DNA from: Erythroxylum novogranatense
Taxonomy: Eukaryota > Streptophyta > Magnoliopsida > Malpighiales > Erythroxylaceae
DNA length: 64,000 nt
Direction: 5' to 3'
Assembly (NCBI GenBank): GCA_029891385.1
Contig: CM057230.1
Location: 39,093,858-39,157,857 of the forward strand
Program-made: the position numbers and the translations under genes
Shown here: in pieces, positions 24,132 to 36,330 of the stretch
Numbering within the stretch: position 1 is the stretch's first letter
How the letters are laid out: every line of letters begins with the position of its first letter
The notes under the pieces: model-generated
Told to the model about the DNA's origin: nothing
Databases searched by the model: none
The model's input: the letters and a program-made list of their open reading frames with translations, nothing else

Positions 24132-26008
24132 TGTTAGAGTAGTACCCTGAAGGCAATCGCCTTTAGCGCATTTTGTACCAATTTGTGTACAGTCTTTATA
24201 AATAAATAAAGAAAGGCATTTTTCATTACGTTGCTGTTCATTATTTATGAACTGATATTGATCAATAAGCAAATTAATGAAGTCCATGATATATGACATA
24301 GCATGAAGGAAATTATGATGTGATCATACTCATCGAGATTCCTATCATGTGCAATTATGTCGATATCTTAATTATCCTAGTCATAGGATTCTTGAGGCTG
24401 GACATCGGTGTCCGGAAGACTAGCACATCTCAAGTTCCTTGATTTGATCAGCGGTGAATATCGAAGCTGTAAATATGAGATATTTAGGGTTGAGATGTGG
24501 ATGCTTACTAGAGGTAGTAAGTACGTTGGATGACTGCTATGAGATCATCACATGGATGTCCTATTCTAATGTCGGTGATAATCTCATCATAGCAATTGTG
24601 CAAGTATCCTTAGACTTGAGGTACTCGAGGATATCTTGAATCTTGATTACGTGCTTTGACTCCATTCCTTGTTACCTTATAGAGGTCGCTCGTAGGGTGG
24701 TGCTTGGAGTGCGACTTGAGGTATTGAAGGTAATTGAGTAGCCAATAGAGGATTCACCACTACGTGATAGCGAAGATGATACCCATGGCCTCTTGTCGGG
24801 GTCATTACTTGGAAATCTCGATCGAGTACATATGTCATGAAGAGTGTCTTCGTTGACATATTGACATATTAAGTAATGAGTCACGGGATAGGCTGAAATC
24901 ACTTGGACTAGATTTGGCGTAGTCGATCTAGTGAGAGTTGACACATTGCCCATACTCATAACCACGTGGGGTATAGCATGGTGAAAGGACGAATTGCACA
25001 GTAATTGTCATGGAAAGGTTCGTGATATGGTCCATGATGAATATATGTTTATTCGTCAAACCAATTACTTTCCGGTCGATTGGGGTCATGATGTGTTCTA
25101 GATACCGCTTCATGACTTGCTCAGATTAAGTGTTAATCTAAGTGGCTAACATAACCGGGAACCTAATGGGTCACACGCATAAGAGTGTCTCGGAAAACTC
25201 GTAAAATAGTTTTGGATGGAGATCTAATATATGGAGAGCAATCGGATTAAATGGATCCCGATGAGATCGAGATATGTCCCGATGAGATCGCGACATCGAT
25301 ATTGCTGAAAAACGTTTCCGGGGGTTTTTCATATATCGGGACCCAGTAGGCCGGTAGGACCGACCCCAGTATGACTGGACCACTTCAGCATTTATTTATA
25401 TATAATTAATTAATTAATTAATTAATTAAAGAATTAATTAATTAATATATATATATATATATATGTTGAAACGTGGAAGCCAAAGAATGATGCTTGTCAT
25501 CTTAACTTTATATATATATATATATATATATATAAAGGCTAATGTGGATGCTTCATGACCATTAGCTATTTATGTGTCTTTAAAGAGTTCAAAGACACAT
25601 GGCTAAATGTGGAGATAGATGGTGATCATCGTTGGTTTATATGAGAAAAACGATGGATGAAATATATTAGGTTTTTAGAAAGAGTTTATAAAAACATAAG
25701 CTTTCTTCTTCAAAGCTCCATCATCTTCCAAGCTTCTCCTTCTCTTCATCGTTGTTTCAAGCTCTCCAAGGAAAAAGGTAGGAGCTAGCACTCTTTACTT
25801 TATTTTAGCTATTCCCGGGTCAAAGGGTTTGTCCCGGTTAGGTTTTCCGATCTCTGCGTGGATACCGTTAGAGACGGTCTCCTTTGGTCGTTTTGGTTTG
25901 ACTTTGTTATATAGTCACATGGATCCTGGCTTTCGGGAAGGTCCCGGAACAAAAATTTTTGTTTTCCGCACCGTGGGCATGTGATGCTCACACGGGGATT
26001 TTCCTACA
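24132..26008 (+). repeat. 5' LTR of Copia 1
   Basis: 1877 bp, TGTTAG to CTACA. It contains an AT-rich microsatellite block at 25398-25464 (TTAA repeats then AT repeats) and (TA)n at about 25510-25534, both shorter in the 3' LTR. Differences between the two LTRs are clustered in short words rather than spread evenly. Confidence 0.92.
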
Positions 26009-26010
26009 GT

Positions 26011-26022
26011 AGTATCAGAGCC
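26011..26022 (+). promoter_or_regulatory. Primer-binding site of Copia 1
   Basis: AGTATCAGAGCC closely matches the initiator tRNA-Met complement (TGGTATCAGAGCC). It is the only well-preserved site in the window that keeps the expected CAGAG. Confidence 0.8.
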
Positions 26023-28080
26023 ACTTGTGTCGTATATAACGAAGAAACCATGACTAGGTCGGAGTTGCCTAATGCTTGTGATGATGATGCATGTTGTATG
26101 TGTTGAATTTCGAATTCAGTATGAGATATAGTTTTCAAAATTTTCTTGCCCAGATATGTTCACAAGATGTTGTTGCATATATCTGTGAAAGCCTGGAATT
26201 TATCAATGTGATTTGATATGGTTTTGCTAATTTATTCCCGAATGTGCTAGTTGCTGTCTTTGTACACATTCATTGAACATGCATGCTTATAAATTCGAGA
26301 ATAAATTATAGAATTTTTTTTTCGGATTTTCTTTCACCTAAATGTCTCTAAGATGTTTATTAATGTCTATGAGAAAGGAAAAATGTTTTTGAGCTGATTT
26401 ACTATTTATTTGAGAATTTATTGTGTGCTGCTGGGAATAACTGTGTTGAGGAACACAGATTCTACATTGGCTTAGTTGCTGAGGTTGAATGAGTTTTTGT
26501 TGGAAATAAATCCTGAAAAAATTCATGGAGCATGTTGTGAATGTTTTGTAACCTCTGTAATTTTCTCAGAATTTATTGAAATTTTTTCAATGAGTTTTTC
26601 AAGCAAAAGGAAAATCTTGGCAGTTTTGAGAAAGTTGCTGGAGCTGTTTTGTTTGAAATAAGAAATTGTGTAGATTTCAGTTCCAATGCCTTGGATCATT
26701 TTTAATGTGATTAAAAATGTGTTACATTGATGTTTCATGCTTTCCAAATTTATTTTCTTGAAATTGGGTTTCCAAACAATTTTCGGATGCCAAATGTGTC
26801 TCATTAGCGTCTCGTTAGTATATTCCCTTATCTTGATTGTTTTGGCCATCACAAATTTTGTGACCAGTGCCGAAGTAGTCTTGATAAAGTGTAGACTACC
26901 TAGAGATACTTAGGGTAATAGTTTGATATTCGCAAAATTATTTGGAAATCTAAATGAATAAGAGTGTATTCATCGATTTCAAGTTTTTCATGTATAGTTT
27001 GACTATATATGGTAAGCAACAATGAAAGTGTTTCATTGGTACATCAAGGTAAAGTGTAATAGACTTGGTGTTGTGAATTTGAACTGCAATGATTGAAAAA
27101 TTAGTCGATTAGATAGCAATTCCACACGGATAAGTCGACTTACACAATGCATAAGTCGACTTGTTAGATGCTGCTGTAAACAGCGTAAGTCGACTTGCCT
27201 GATATTACAAGTCGACTTGTTAGTACCTGATTGCATAAGTCGACTTACACTTGCATAAGTCGACTTATCAGAGGCATAAGTCGACTTATACATACACAAG
27301 TCGACTTACAACATGCATAGGTGGGATGATGGATGATTTTAGGTATAGATTCAATGTGATTGATGAATTGCCTAAATCATTCCATATAGTCATGGTGACT
27401 ATAATCCTATAGCTTGGAAAAAAGTAGATGAGACTGAAAACCTCACACTTAATATGAAAACTCCGTCTTCCATTAATATGGGAGAACGAGTTCTTATAGA
27501 GTTGGGTTGTTGGGTAAACCAAGCTCACTCTATCTGAATATGTTGAACTATGAAAATAAGATTTTCGGATTAATGGGTCGGTTTTCACTAGAAGCGTTGA
27601 TTTGTTAAGTAAACTCAAGGTCAACGTGGACAGAGGCGAAATTGGGTAGTGTACATCAAATGCACACGCATCAAGAGTTGATAACCCAATGAGTGTGCAT
27701 ACATCACGAGTTGATAGCACTAGTTGATAGATGCATCTATGAATCAAGTGGTATGACCGATACCTACCGATAGATCTAAGGTGGCTTGTTGGGTAAACCC
27801 AAGGTCATTTTAGTAATGTCGGATATCTAAGATGCAATTGGTATGACTGATACCTACCGATTGACCTAAGGTGGCTTATTGGGTAAACCCAAGGTCATTG
27901 TTAGGAATGTCGGATATCGACCCACTAGAACATTTTGTCATAATGTTTCTTGGATTCGTACTAAGGGTTATGGATTCTTTAAAACTAGTGGGAGCCATAT
28001 GCATGACATGCAAGTCCTTATGATCATGCATTTAATTCTATTCTAACATTCTTTCTCTCTTTCTCTTTAGGTTGATTGAA
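26023..28080 (+). other. Copia 1 untranslated leader
   Basis: Two kilobases without a recognisable protein separate the primer-binding site and gag, long for Copia. It holds the palindrome array at 27132-27307 and a roughly 90-bp imperfect direct repeat (GTATGACCGATACCTACCGAT and GTAAACCCAAGGTCATT) at about 27750-27915. Confidence 0.6.
27132..27307. repeat. Array of eight AAGTCGACTT palindromes
   Basis: Perfect copies start at 27132, 27153, 27187, 27209, 27237, 27257, 27278 and 27298. Four of the seven intervals are 20-21 bp and one is 22, close to two helical turns; the other two are 28 and 34. The spacers are not conserved beyond short words such as GCATA. A weaker relative (TTAGTCGATT) is at about 27102. 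Confidence 0.9.
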
Positions 28081-28915
28081 GATGACTTTAAGTGTGAACT
28101 TGCGCTCGCTTATGGACTCAAACAAATTAACTAGACCAAATTTTCTCGATTGGTGAAATCGAAATTGTTCTCGGATCGAGGAACTAGGATATGTCTTTGA
28201 TGTTCCACTTCACGATCCACTGCTGTTGATGCTTGATGAGGATCGAAAGTTTATCAGCATCTCAAAGACGGTGACATTCTGACTGTATTATGCTTGCCTC
28301 GATGTCACAGAGCTGCGAAGCGGCGTGAGTCTATGGATGCTCATACCATAGTGTTTCATCTTAGGGAGTTGTTTGATGAGCAAGCTCGATGCGAAAGGTT
28401 CGAGACCTCGAGGTTACTCTTCACTACTAAGATGACTCGGGTTCATCTGCGGTCGGTATGCATTGAAGATGAATGTATATTGAGAGGTTGGTTGTCTTAG
28501 GTTTTGTCATGGATTATGAATTAAGTATTGACTTAATTCTAGTTGGATGTCGATAGTTATTCACGGTTTGTGTTAAACTATCGGATGAATCAAATATCCA
28601 TGACAATCCACGAGTTGATCAATCTGCTCGAGCAATGAGCAAGCTATCAAGAAGGATAGCAAGCAAGTGCTTATGGTGGGCTCTTCTTACGCTTCCAAGA
28701 AAAAGCTGAAGAAGAAGAGGTCTAAGAAACCGAAAGGAATTATAGCGAAGAAAACCAAAGAGCGCACTAAAGGAACTTGCTTCCATTGTGGCAAGATTAG
28801 CCTTTGGAAGAGGGGCGTAAAGTCTATCTGGAGGCTGAAGCGAAGAAGGCATCGGATGCCTCGACCTGCGGTATGTTTGTCATTGAGGTTATCTTGTTTG
28901 AGATCATAACATATG
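28081..28915 (+). pseudogene. Copia 1 gag (broken)
   Basis: The reading opens at about 28082 with MTLSVNLRSLMDSNKL and RPNFLDW, the usual N-terminus of Copia gag. A stop follows at once where an asparagine or tyrosine codon is usual. Further pieces (LREL, TEL, MTRVHLRS) lie in other frames. At 28665-28800 the basic stretch SYASKKKLKKKRSKKPKG leads into CFHCGKISLWKRG, a zinc-knuckle start in which the expected histidine and last cysteine are missing. A functional gag would form the particle; this one cannot. Confidence 0.8.
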
Positions 28916-29280
28916 GGTATTAGATACGGTTGTGGCTCACACATATGCAATGATATCACGAGGGCCTCGAGACGATGAACTACTCATGAAGGAGAACTAG
29001 ACTGCGTGTGGGAAATGGAGCAAGAGTTCTTTGCATTAGCCGTAGCACTTACTTTTGTCCTCCCATTTGGGCTTGTAATTAAATTGGATGAATGTTATTT
29101 TGTACTGTATTAACAAAGAACATATTATGCATTTCTTGTTTAAATAGATTTGGTTTCCATTTGACTTTTAGTAGCAATGGTTATTCTATTAGTTTGAATG
29201 GAATGCTTTATGGTCTGGTACATTATGCAATGGAATTTACATATTAGATATGTCACATCCAATAATGAATGTCAATGACA

Positions 29281-30060
29281 CAAAAGACATAAGCGAGATA
29301 ATTTAAAATCAACTTACTTATGGCATTGTGCGCTTGGCCATATAAATGAGAGGCGCATAGCTAAGCTCCATAAGAGTGGAAGTTTAGGGTCATTTGATTA
29401 TGAATCATATGACACATGCGAATCTTGTTTATTAGGCAAGATGACTAAGTTACCCTTTAAGGAAAGGGTGAGCGAAATGATCGTAGTATTAGACCTAATA
29501 CATTCGGATGCATGTGGTCCGATGTCCATCTATGCTAGAAGTGATTCTCTTTACTTCATTACCTTTATCGATGATTATTCTCGAAATGGGTTTTGATGTC
29601 GATGAGATACAAATCTGAAGCATTTGAAAAGTTCAAACAATTGAAATGAAGTAGAAAACCAACTTGGGAAAAGTATCAAGACATTACGATCGGATCGTGG
29701 TGGGAATACTTAGACCAAGAGTTTTGGATTATCTCGGAGATAATGGGATTTTATCCCAATGGACTCCTCCTTACACACCTGACATAATGGTGTGGCGAGA
29801 AAGGAGAAATCGAACCTTGTTAGACATAGTACGATCAATGATGGGCTTCAAAGTTACCAAAATCCTTTTGGGGTATGCAATCGAGACATTTGTTTACTTG
29901 TTAAGCGAGTTCCATCAAAGCGATTGATGTTACTCCATATGAGATGTGGACTAACAAAGACCTATCTTACTCATTTGAAAGTTTGGGGCTGTCCGACATG
30001 TGAAGCGGACACGGTCGAGATAAACTTGATGCAAAATCTAAAAGTGTTTGTTAAGTAGGA
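29281..30060 (+). pseudogene. Copia 1 pre-integrase and integrase (broken)
   Basis: The pre-integrase zinc domain reads LWHCALGHINERRIAKLHKSG, then CESCLLGKMTKLPF (29318-29460). The catalytic core begins with LIHSDACGPM and FITFIDDYSR (to about 29590), then a stop. TLRSDRG and a DYLGDNGI region (29675-29750) and a TPPYTP motif (29764-29781) follow in shifted frames. The third catalytic region (RRNRTLLDIVRSMM, about 29800-29845) has an altered glutamate context. At least four frame changes or stops are present. Confidence 0.85.
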
Positions 30061-30360
30061 TATCCTAAAGAAACAATGGGATATCGATTCTATCTTCTTT
30101 GAGGAACAAAGGTGTTTGTTTCAAAGCATGCTATCTTTAGAGAAAGAGTTTCTTTTATAAGAAGGCGGTGGGAGCAAAATAGAACATGAAAAGTTCAAGA
30201 TGCTCGAGCAGAGGCGCTGAGATCAAGCTGCTTGAACACAAGCTGTGACTCATACGGATGAAGTATGATTCAACCTTCTACAACACACGAAATTCGTAGT
30301 CACGTAGGATACGCTCTGTTCCCGACAGATTTGGATTTCTCGTGAATGAATAGAATGACG

Positions 30361-31258
30361 TATTGCTCATAGAAGATGATGAGCCTACTACCTATGAAGA
30401 GGTTCTGAAGAGTTCAGAATCTGAGAAATGGCTTCAAGCCATGAAGTCAGAAATAGATTCCATGTATGAAAACCAAGTATGGACTTTGGTTGATGACCCG
30501 AAGGAATCAAACCCATAGGGTGCAAATGGGTTTTCAAAAAGAAAACCGACATGGATGGTAATGTAATTACCTATAAAGCAAGGCTTGTGGAAAAAGGTTT
30601 TCGTCAAAGACAAGGAGTTGACTACGGCGAGACCTTCAGCTCAGTAGCAATGCTTAAATCCATTAGGATACTCCTAGCCATTGCCACTCATTATGATTAT
30701 GAGATATGGCAAATGGACGTGAAGACAGCTTTCCTAAATGGAAATCTAGCTGAGGATGTGTATATGACACAACCTGAGGGCTTCACCTCCCATGATGACG
30801 AAAAGGTATGCAAGCTTCTGAAATCCATCTATGGATTGAAGCAAGCATCCAGGAGTTGGAATATCTGTTTTGATGAGGTAATCAAAGAGTTTGGTTTCTC
30901 ACAAAATCTGGATGAATACTATGTGTATAAGAAGGTTGATGGGACCGCAATCATATTCCTTGTGCTATATGTAGATGACATATTATTAATAGGAAACGAT
31001 GTCTCGATGCTACAATCAGTCAAGATTTGGTTGTCTAAACAATTTTTCATGAAAGACCTTGGTGAAGCAACTTATATCCTTGGGATAAGGATCTATAGAG
31101 ATAGATCAAAAAGATTGCTTGGTCTTTCACAATCAACGTACATAGACAAGATGCTAAAGAGGTTTAGCATGGAGCAATCAAGAGAGGTACCTTCCGTGAC
31201 TCGTGGGATAACACTCGAAATCTATGTGTCTAAGACACAAGATGAGAGGATCGCATGA
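30361..31258 (+). pseudogene. Copia 1 reverse transcriptase (mostly open)
   Basis: The region starts in another frame with EDDEPTTYEEVLKSS and MKSEIDSMYENQVWTLV (30375-30500). It shifts at about 30515 and then stays open over 30551-31258 (235 residues). That frame holds TYKARLVEKGFRQRQGVDY, the first catalytic aspartate in QMDVKTAFLNG, YGLKQASRSW and the catalytic YVDD (30968-30979). It ends at ILGIRIYRD and LGLSQSTYIDKMLKRFSM. This is the best-preserved domain of the element and would copy the RNA into cDNA. An SSVAML stretch replaces the usual SPVAML. Confidence 0.92.
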
Positions 31259-31937
31259 ATATGATCCTGTATGCATCTGCGGTTGGATCTATCATGTATG
31301 CAATGCTATATACGAGACCCGATGTATCATATGCTCTAAGTGTTACGGCGGATACCAATCGGATCTGGTGAGGTCCTTTGGTGGTGTCAAAATATCCTCA
31401 AGTTCTGCGAAGGACTAAGGATGTTTTCTTGATATATGGGGATGGAGATCTCGGTGGCGGGTATCTGATGCGATTTTCAATCGATAAGGATGATTCCAAA
31501 TCCCAATCAGTTACATATTCACACTTGAGCAATGAGGCGATCGGTTGGAAGAGTTCAAATAAGAGACGCATGGCGATTCAACGGCCAAGGGCAGTACATT
31601 GCCGCTTGAGACGCAATGAAAGGAAGCCGTTTGGATCGAAGTTCATTCTTGAACTTGGTGTGGTTCCTAGTAGTGATGGGCCCATCTGATTGTATTGTGA
31701 AAACAATGGGGCTATTAAGCAGCGAAGGAACCAAGGTCTCATCAACTATCAAACACTTACTCGCAGATATCACTGATCGGGGAGATCATTGGTCGAGGTG
31801 ATGTGCGAGATAGAAGAATTCCAGAGCAAAATATTGCGATCTGTTGACAAAGCCATTATCGCGAAGAGTTTTGATTCTCATGTACTACTTTATGGTATTA
31901 GATATCAAGGCGATTGGCTTTAGGTCGATTGAGAGAT
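31259..31937 (+). pseudogene. Copia 1 connection and RNase H region (broken)
   Basis: Pieces of the Copia tail appear in several frames: MYAMLYTRPDVSYALSV (31290-31345), LRRTKDVFLIYG (31395-31430), DKDDSKSQS (31482-31508) and FILELGVVPSSDGP (31640-31683). The RNase H catalytic region around 31440-31480 is scrambled. Many changes fall where this family has CAG or CTG codons, for example CGAT after CAAT at about 31476-31483. The 3' end just before 31938 should hold the polypurine tract but only a weak purine run is seen. Confidence 0.75.
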
Positions 31938-33784
31938 TGTTAGAGTAGTGCCACGAAGGCAATCGCCTTTAGCGCATTTTTGTACCAATTTGTATGCGAT
32001 CTTTATAAATAAATAAAGAAAGGCATTTTCATTACGTTCTTGTTCATTATTTATGAAGCGATATTGATCGATAAGCAAATTAATGAAGTCCATGATATAT
32101 GACATAGCATGAAGGAAATTATGATGTGATCATACTCTCGAGATTCCTATCATGTGCAATTATATCGATATCTTAATTATCCTAGATCATAGGATTCTTG
32201 AGGCTGGACATTGGTAATCCGGAAAGATTAGCACATCTCGAGTTCCTTGATTTGATCAGCGGTGGATCTCGAAGCTGTAAATATGAGATATTTAGGGTTG
32301 AGATGTGGATGCTTACTAGAGGTAGTAAGTACGTTGGATGACTGCTATGAGATCATCACATGGATGTCTATTCAATGTCGGTGATAATCTCATCATGCAT
32401 GATGGTGCAAGTATCCTTAGACTTGAGGTACTCGAGGATATCTTGAATCTTGATTCTATGCTTTGACTCCATTCCTTGTTACCTTCTGAGGTCGCTCGTA
32501 GGGTGATGCTTGGAGTGCGACTTGAGGTATTGAAGGTAATTGAGTAGCCAATAGAGGATTCACTACTTACGTGATAGCGAAGATGATACCAATGGCCTCT
32601 TGTCGAGGTCATTACTTGAAATCTCGATCGAGTACGTATATCATGAAGAGTGTCTTCGTTGACATATTGACATATTAAGTAATGAGTCAAGGACAAGAAG
32701 CTGAAATCACTTGGACTAGATTTGGCGTAGTCGATCTAGTGAGTTGACACATTGCCCATACTCATAACCAAGTGGGGTATAGCATGGTGAAAGGACGAAT
32801 TGCGGTAATTATACATGGAAAGGTTAGTGATATGGTCCATGATGAATATATGTTTATTCGTCAAACCAATTACTTTCCGGTCGATTGGGGTCATGATGTG
32901 TTGTTAGATACCGCTCATGACTTGCTTCAGTTAAGTGTTAATCTAAGTGGCCAACATGCAAGGGAACTAATGGGTCACACGCGTAAGAGTGTCTCGAAAA
33001 ACTCGTAAAATAGTTTTGGATAGAGATCCAATATATGGAGAGCAATCGGATTAAATGGATCCCGATGAGATCGAGATATGTCCCGATGAGATCGCGACAT
33101 CGATATTGTTGAAAAACGTTTCGGGGTTTTCTATCAAGGACCCGATGAGGTCGGTGGGCCAAAGCCTAGTGTATTGGACCACTTGACATTTATTTATATA
33201 TAATTAATTAATTAATTAATTAATTAAAGAATTAATTAATTAATATATATATATATGTTGAAACGTGGAAGCCAAAGAATGATGCTTGTCATCTTAACTT
33301 TATATATATATATATATATAAAGGCTAACGTGGATGCTTCATAACCATTAGCTATTTATGTGTCTTTAAAGAGTTCAAAGACACATGGCTAAATGTGGAG
33401 ATAGATGGTGATCATCGTTGGTTTATATGAGAAAAACGATGGATGAAATATATTAGGTTTTTAGAAAGAGTTTATAAAAACATAAGCCTTCTTCTTCAAA
33501 GCTCCATCATCTTCCAAGCTTTTCCTTCTCTTCATCGTTGTTTCAAGCTCTCCAAGGACAAAGGTAGGAGCTAGCACTCTTTCTTTGTTATAGCTATTCC
33601 GGTCAAAAGGTTTGTCGGTTAGGTTTCCGATCTGCGTGGATATCGTTAGAGATAGTCTCGCTTTGGTCGTTTTGGTTTGACTTTGTTATATAGTCACATG
33701 GATTACGGCTTTCGGAAGGTCCGGAACAAAAATTTTGTTTTCACTTGCAGTGGGCATGTGATGCTCTGCAGAAATTTTCCTACA
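31938..33784 (+). repeat. 3' LTR of Copia 1
   Basis: 1847 bp, same ends as the 5' LTR. It has the same TTAA and AT microsatellites in shorter form (33202-33256, 33300-33320). It is followed directly by the target duplication ATTTC. Confidence 0.92.
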
Positions 33785-34439
33785 ATTTCAACTTAGAGCT
33801 TGGTTCTACTTACATTTTTCCGATTCTTTATTACTGATTTTGAGTTTTAGTTTTTGTTTATGTTTTCTTTCAAATAAAAATAAAAACACATTTGATTGTT
33901 AATGTAGTTATATTTTATCATGATAATAATTAAAATAAATTATTTTAATTAAATAAATTTATTTAAAATTTAAATTTTGTTTATAAATTAATATTTATTT
34001 GAAATATATTTTAATTATTAAATAAAATTTTATTTGAATATTTATATATTTTAAATTTAATTATATATAATTTAATTATAAAAATTAAATAAAATTAAAT
34101 TATTCATAATTTTATTGATAATAAATATAAATTTATTAAATATATAAATATAATGTTGAATTAAATTATTTATAATTTTATTAAAATAAATAATTAAATA
34201 ATATATATTTAAATGATTGTAAATTAGATTATGAAATAAAATATACTTAAAATTAATAAAAGTGTTTTTTATTTTTATGTTCTTAAAACGATCTACTGTA
34301 TAAAATTTCTTTTAAAAAGTTGTTTTTTAATTCGATAAAAGCAGTCATTGGTTTTTAAAAAGTTCTTCTTAGAAAAATTTTACTGACAAAAACTTTACTG
34401 ATAAAAGCTCTATTAATAAAAGCTCAACCAAACGGATCC

Positions 34440-35316
34440 GAAGTTTTATACAAAACAGTTTAGAAAAAATAACTATGGATTCCCATTTTTTGAATTCATG
34501 TAGTTTAATTATTGAGGGAAGAAGAATTAACCTACGATCTTTTTGTGGCTTTGTCTTGGCTGAATAAAGTGGAATGCTTTGACAGTACCGCGTGCCGATG
34601 GGTCCCTCCCTATAAATGGCCACATTGGGGAATAAGATGCACTGGTCCGCATGCTTTTAGTTTTAGTGGTAAAGAAAAGGAAATATTCCCTATCATTTTT
34701 TTTTTTTTGGTAAATCAGAGAAAATATTCCCTATCATTTTAGTTTTTTTTATAATTAGCTATTGAACATGGAAAGTTCCAGATGAGACGGAACTCATCCC
34801 GGAAGGTTCACATATTGCTTGTTTTCTCAAAGTAAAAGCTCCTAGATAAACAGTGGAATTTAATCCTATGTACGCTCCTACATTAGGAAAAGGTCCTCTA
34901 AGATGCTGATTCTAACGGCTGTTCATAATTTTATTCGATGACCCGACTTGAAATTTGGTGTGTTTAGGTTCGGCCGCCCATTACAATTTTCAATTTTCTA
35001 GCCAGCAAAACAAAAGTTAAAAGAGTGAAAGTGAAAGCCTATCGATTCTTTATTTTCTTCCAATTTTATTTTATACTTGGTTACCCTATTCGCGCCTTTT
35101 ACTCTGGGTGTCTTGGCAAATTTCACCAAGTTTGGTTTCTGGGATGTGGGTATAACCGGTTCGTACTTCCCTTTGCATGCAAGATCAGGCTTTTAATCTT
35201 GTATTCCGCCATATTTTGTTTCCCTTAAAATCCATGTAAGATATCATTCGTCTTTCTAGTTATGAGGGTGGCACTCATGTTTCTCATTTGAATCTGTTGT
35301 GATGAAAATAATAACG
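34440..35316. other. Spacer between K2 and Copia 2
   Basis: No recognisable gene. It contains CCCTATAAATGGCC (34607-34620), which resembles a TATA box but has no gene after it, and a tiny poly(T) insertion bounded by a 19-bp duplication at 34681-34740. Confidence 0.4.
34681..34740 (-). mobile_element. Minimal poly(A)-tailed insertion with 19-bp target duplication
   Basis: AAATATTCCCTATCATTTT occurs at 34681-34699 and again at 34722-34740. Between them lie 22 bases: a T run followed by GGTAAATCAGAGA. On the minus strand this is a 13-base stub with a poly(A) tail between long target duplications, the signature of LINE-driven insertion with extreme 5' truncation. Confidence 0.6.
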
Positions 35317-35545
35317 TACCAGAAAGTTGACTTAGTTTTCTGCTAAGTTTAAACTTCTGCTACTGTAAATATTCTGCTACTGTAAATCTTTTATTGTTTG
35401 TGTTATCTCCTATCCTTTAGGATTAGCTACAATCTTTTGAATTCAAATAGGTTTAAATTTAAATTGTAATCTCTGTAATCTTTGTAATCTTTGCTGTGTA
35501 TAAATACTCACAATCAATAAAGGTCGAATCTGACTTTTACTCTCA
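35317..35545 (+). repeat. 5' LTR of Copia 2
   Basis: About 229 bp, ending ACTCTCA. It contains GTGTATAAATACTC (35496-35509), a TATA-box-like promoter, and CAATCAATAAAGG (35510-35522), a plant polyadenylation signal, in the expected places. The start is judged from the 3' copy, where TG is clear. Confidence 0.85.
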
Positions 35546-35547
35546 TA

Positions 35548-35559
35548 TGGTATCGAGCC
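35548..35559 (+). promoter_or_regulatory. Primer-binding site of Copia 2
   Basis: TGGTATCGAGCC lies two bases after the LTR. It matches TGGTATCAGAGCC with CAGAG read as CGAG. Confidence 0.75.
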
Positions 35560-35589
35560 TAAAACACTCATCTGAGTTTTTTGTTTCCT

Positions 35590-36330
35590 GACCCATCCTC
35601 TCCCTATTTTGATGGCCCTTCCATAACCGTAGCCAATGTTGACCGGCTCATCAAATGCCTTGATGGCATCGGTAGATCCAACTCTAGCATCCACCGTTGC
35701 AAATGCCTAAATGCGCCCACACTTGCTGGAACACCCTTCACATCGCCTTGCCAACAAGTCCCGGACTCGGATCTTGATCTCCGTGATCAACTTGCTCGCC
35801 TCCTGAGGATGCTCGATCGGTTGCCTCTATCTCCGTGAGATCCGATCTCTTTCGATGAACTCATGAATCGCCGGTGCCCCATCGACAACGATGAACTTGT
35901 CGTTAAAATTCTCGGTGGCTTAAGTGCGAATTTCGTGAGATTTGGCGACCATCCGTTCTCGTGATACTCGGTCACTATGAAGAACTATATGAGAAGCTAG
36001 TTGATCGTGAAATGTTCTTAAAACATGAAGAAGCTCATGAGCCATCCATTCCTCCCATTCTGCGGCCATCGCACAAAAACGACCATCCAATTCTTACCGA
36101 CAAGGCAATTCCAACCGGCGACCATACAACAATCAAGGTAATAATCAATCATGGCGTAATCACCCTTCTCGTTCGAGGAGGAACAATCATCAACAGTCAT
36201 TCTCGGTGATCAAACAACTGCGTTGCCACTATGTGACCGACACGGTCACTCGGCCGACGGGTTTGTCGATCACGATCACATGATCATATGCGGGCTCGTG
36301 CCAACCCATTTGGATACATGTCATGCAGCA
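35590..36330 (+). pseudogene. Copia 2 gag (broken)
   Basis: Capsid pieces in several frames: ELVVKILGGLSANF (35890-35935) and SYEELYEKLVDREMFLKHEE-type text (35965-36045), typical of the gag domain of this Copia group. An Asn/Arg-rich linker follows (36100-36205), then a decayed knuckle region (CHYVTDTVT, 36224-36250) in which only the first cysteine and histidine-like positions remain. Frame changes are frequent. Confidence 0.75.

Larger units (their letters stand above)
24132..33784 (+). mobile_element. Complete Ty1/Copia retrotransposon (Copia 1)
   Basis: Two LTRs (24132-26008, 31938-33784) start TGTTAGAGTAG and end TTTTCCTACA. A perfect 5-bp target duplication, ATTTC, lies at 24127-24131 and 33785-33789. 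The internal order is primer-binding site, long leader, gag, integrase, reverse transcriptase, RNase H. Integrase before reverse transcriptase defines Copia; the sequence style suggests the Tork/TNT1-like side of the family (tentative). All genes are broken as read. The element lies inside TIR element K2. Confidence 0.95.
21999..34439 (+). mobile_element. TIR element K2, split by Copia 1
   Basis: The left arm (TGTTTGATTCAGCTTTTGGAGG, from 21999) repeats the left arm of K1. The right arm (33978-34439, ending AAGCTCAACCAAACGGATCC) repeats the right arm of K1, including more than 90 nearly identical AT-rich bases. The 9.65-kb Copia at 24132-33784 was inserted later. Without it K2 is about 2.8 kb. 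K1 and K2 lie head to tail, six bases apart. Confidence 0.65.

Noticed and set aside
25398..25534. TTAA/AT-rich block as a possible matrix-attachment or origin site
   Set aside because: It is a simple microsatellite repeated at the same place in both Copia 1 LTRs with different lengths.
27132..27307. CRISPR-like look of the spaced palindrome array
   Set aside because: The repeat unit is only 10-12 bp, spacing varies from 20 to 34 bp, there are no cas genes, and it lies inside a plant Copia leader.
36018..36200. Minus-strand frames over Copia 2 gag and the Gypsy domains (for example 55472-55750)
   Set aside because: Shadows of coding sequence on the other strand.
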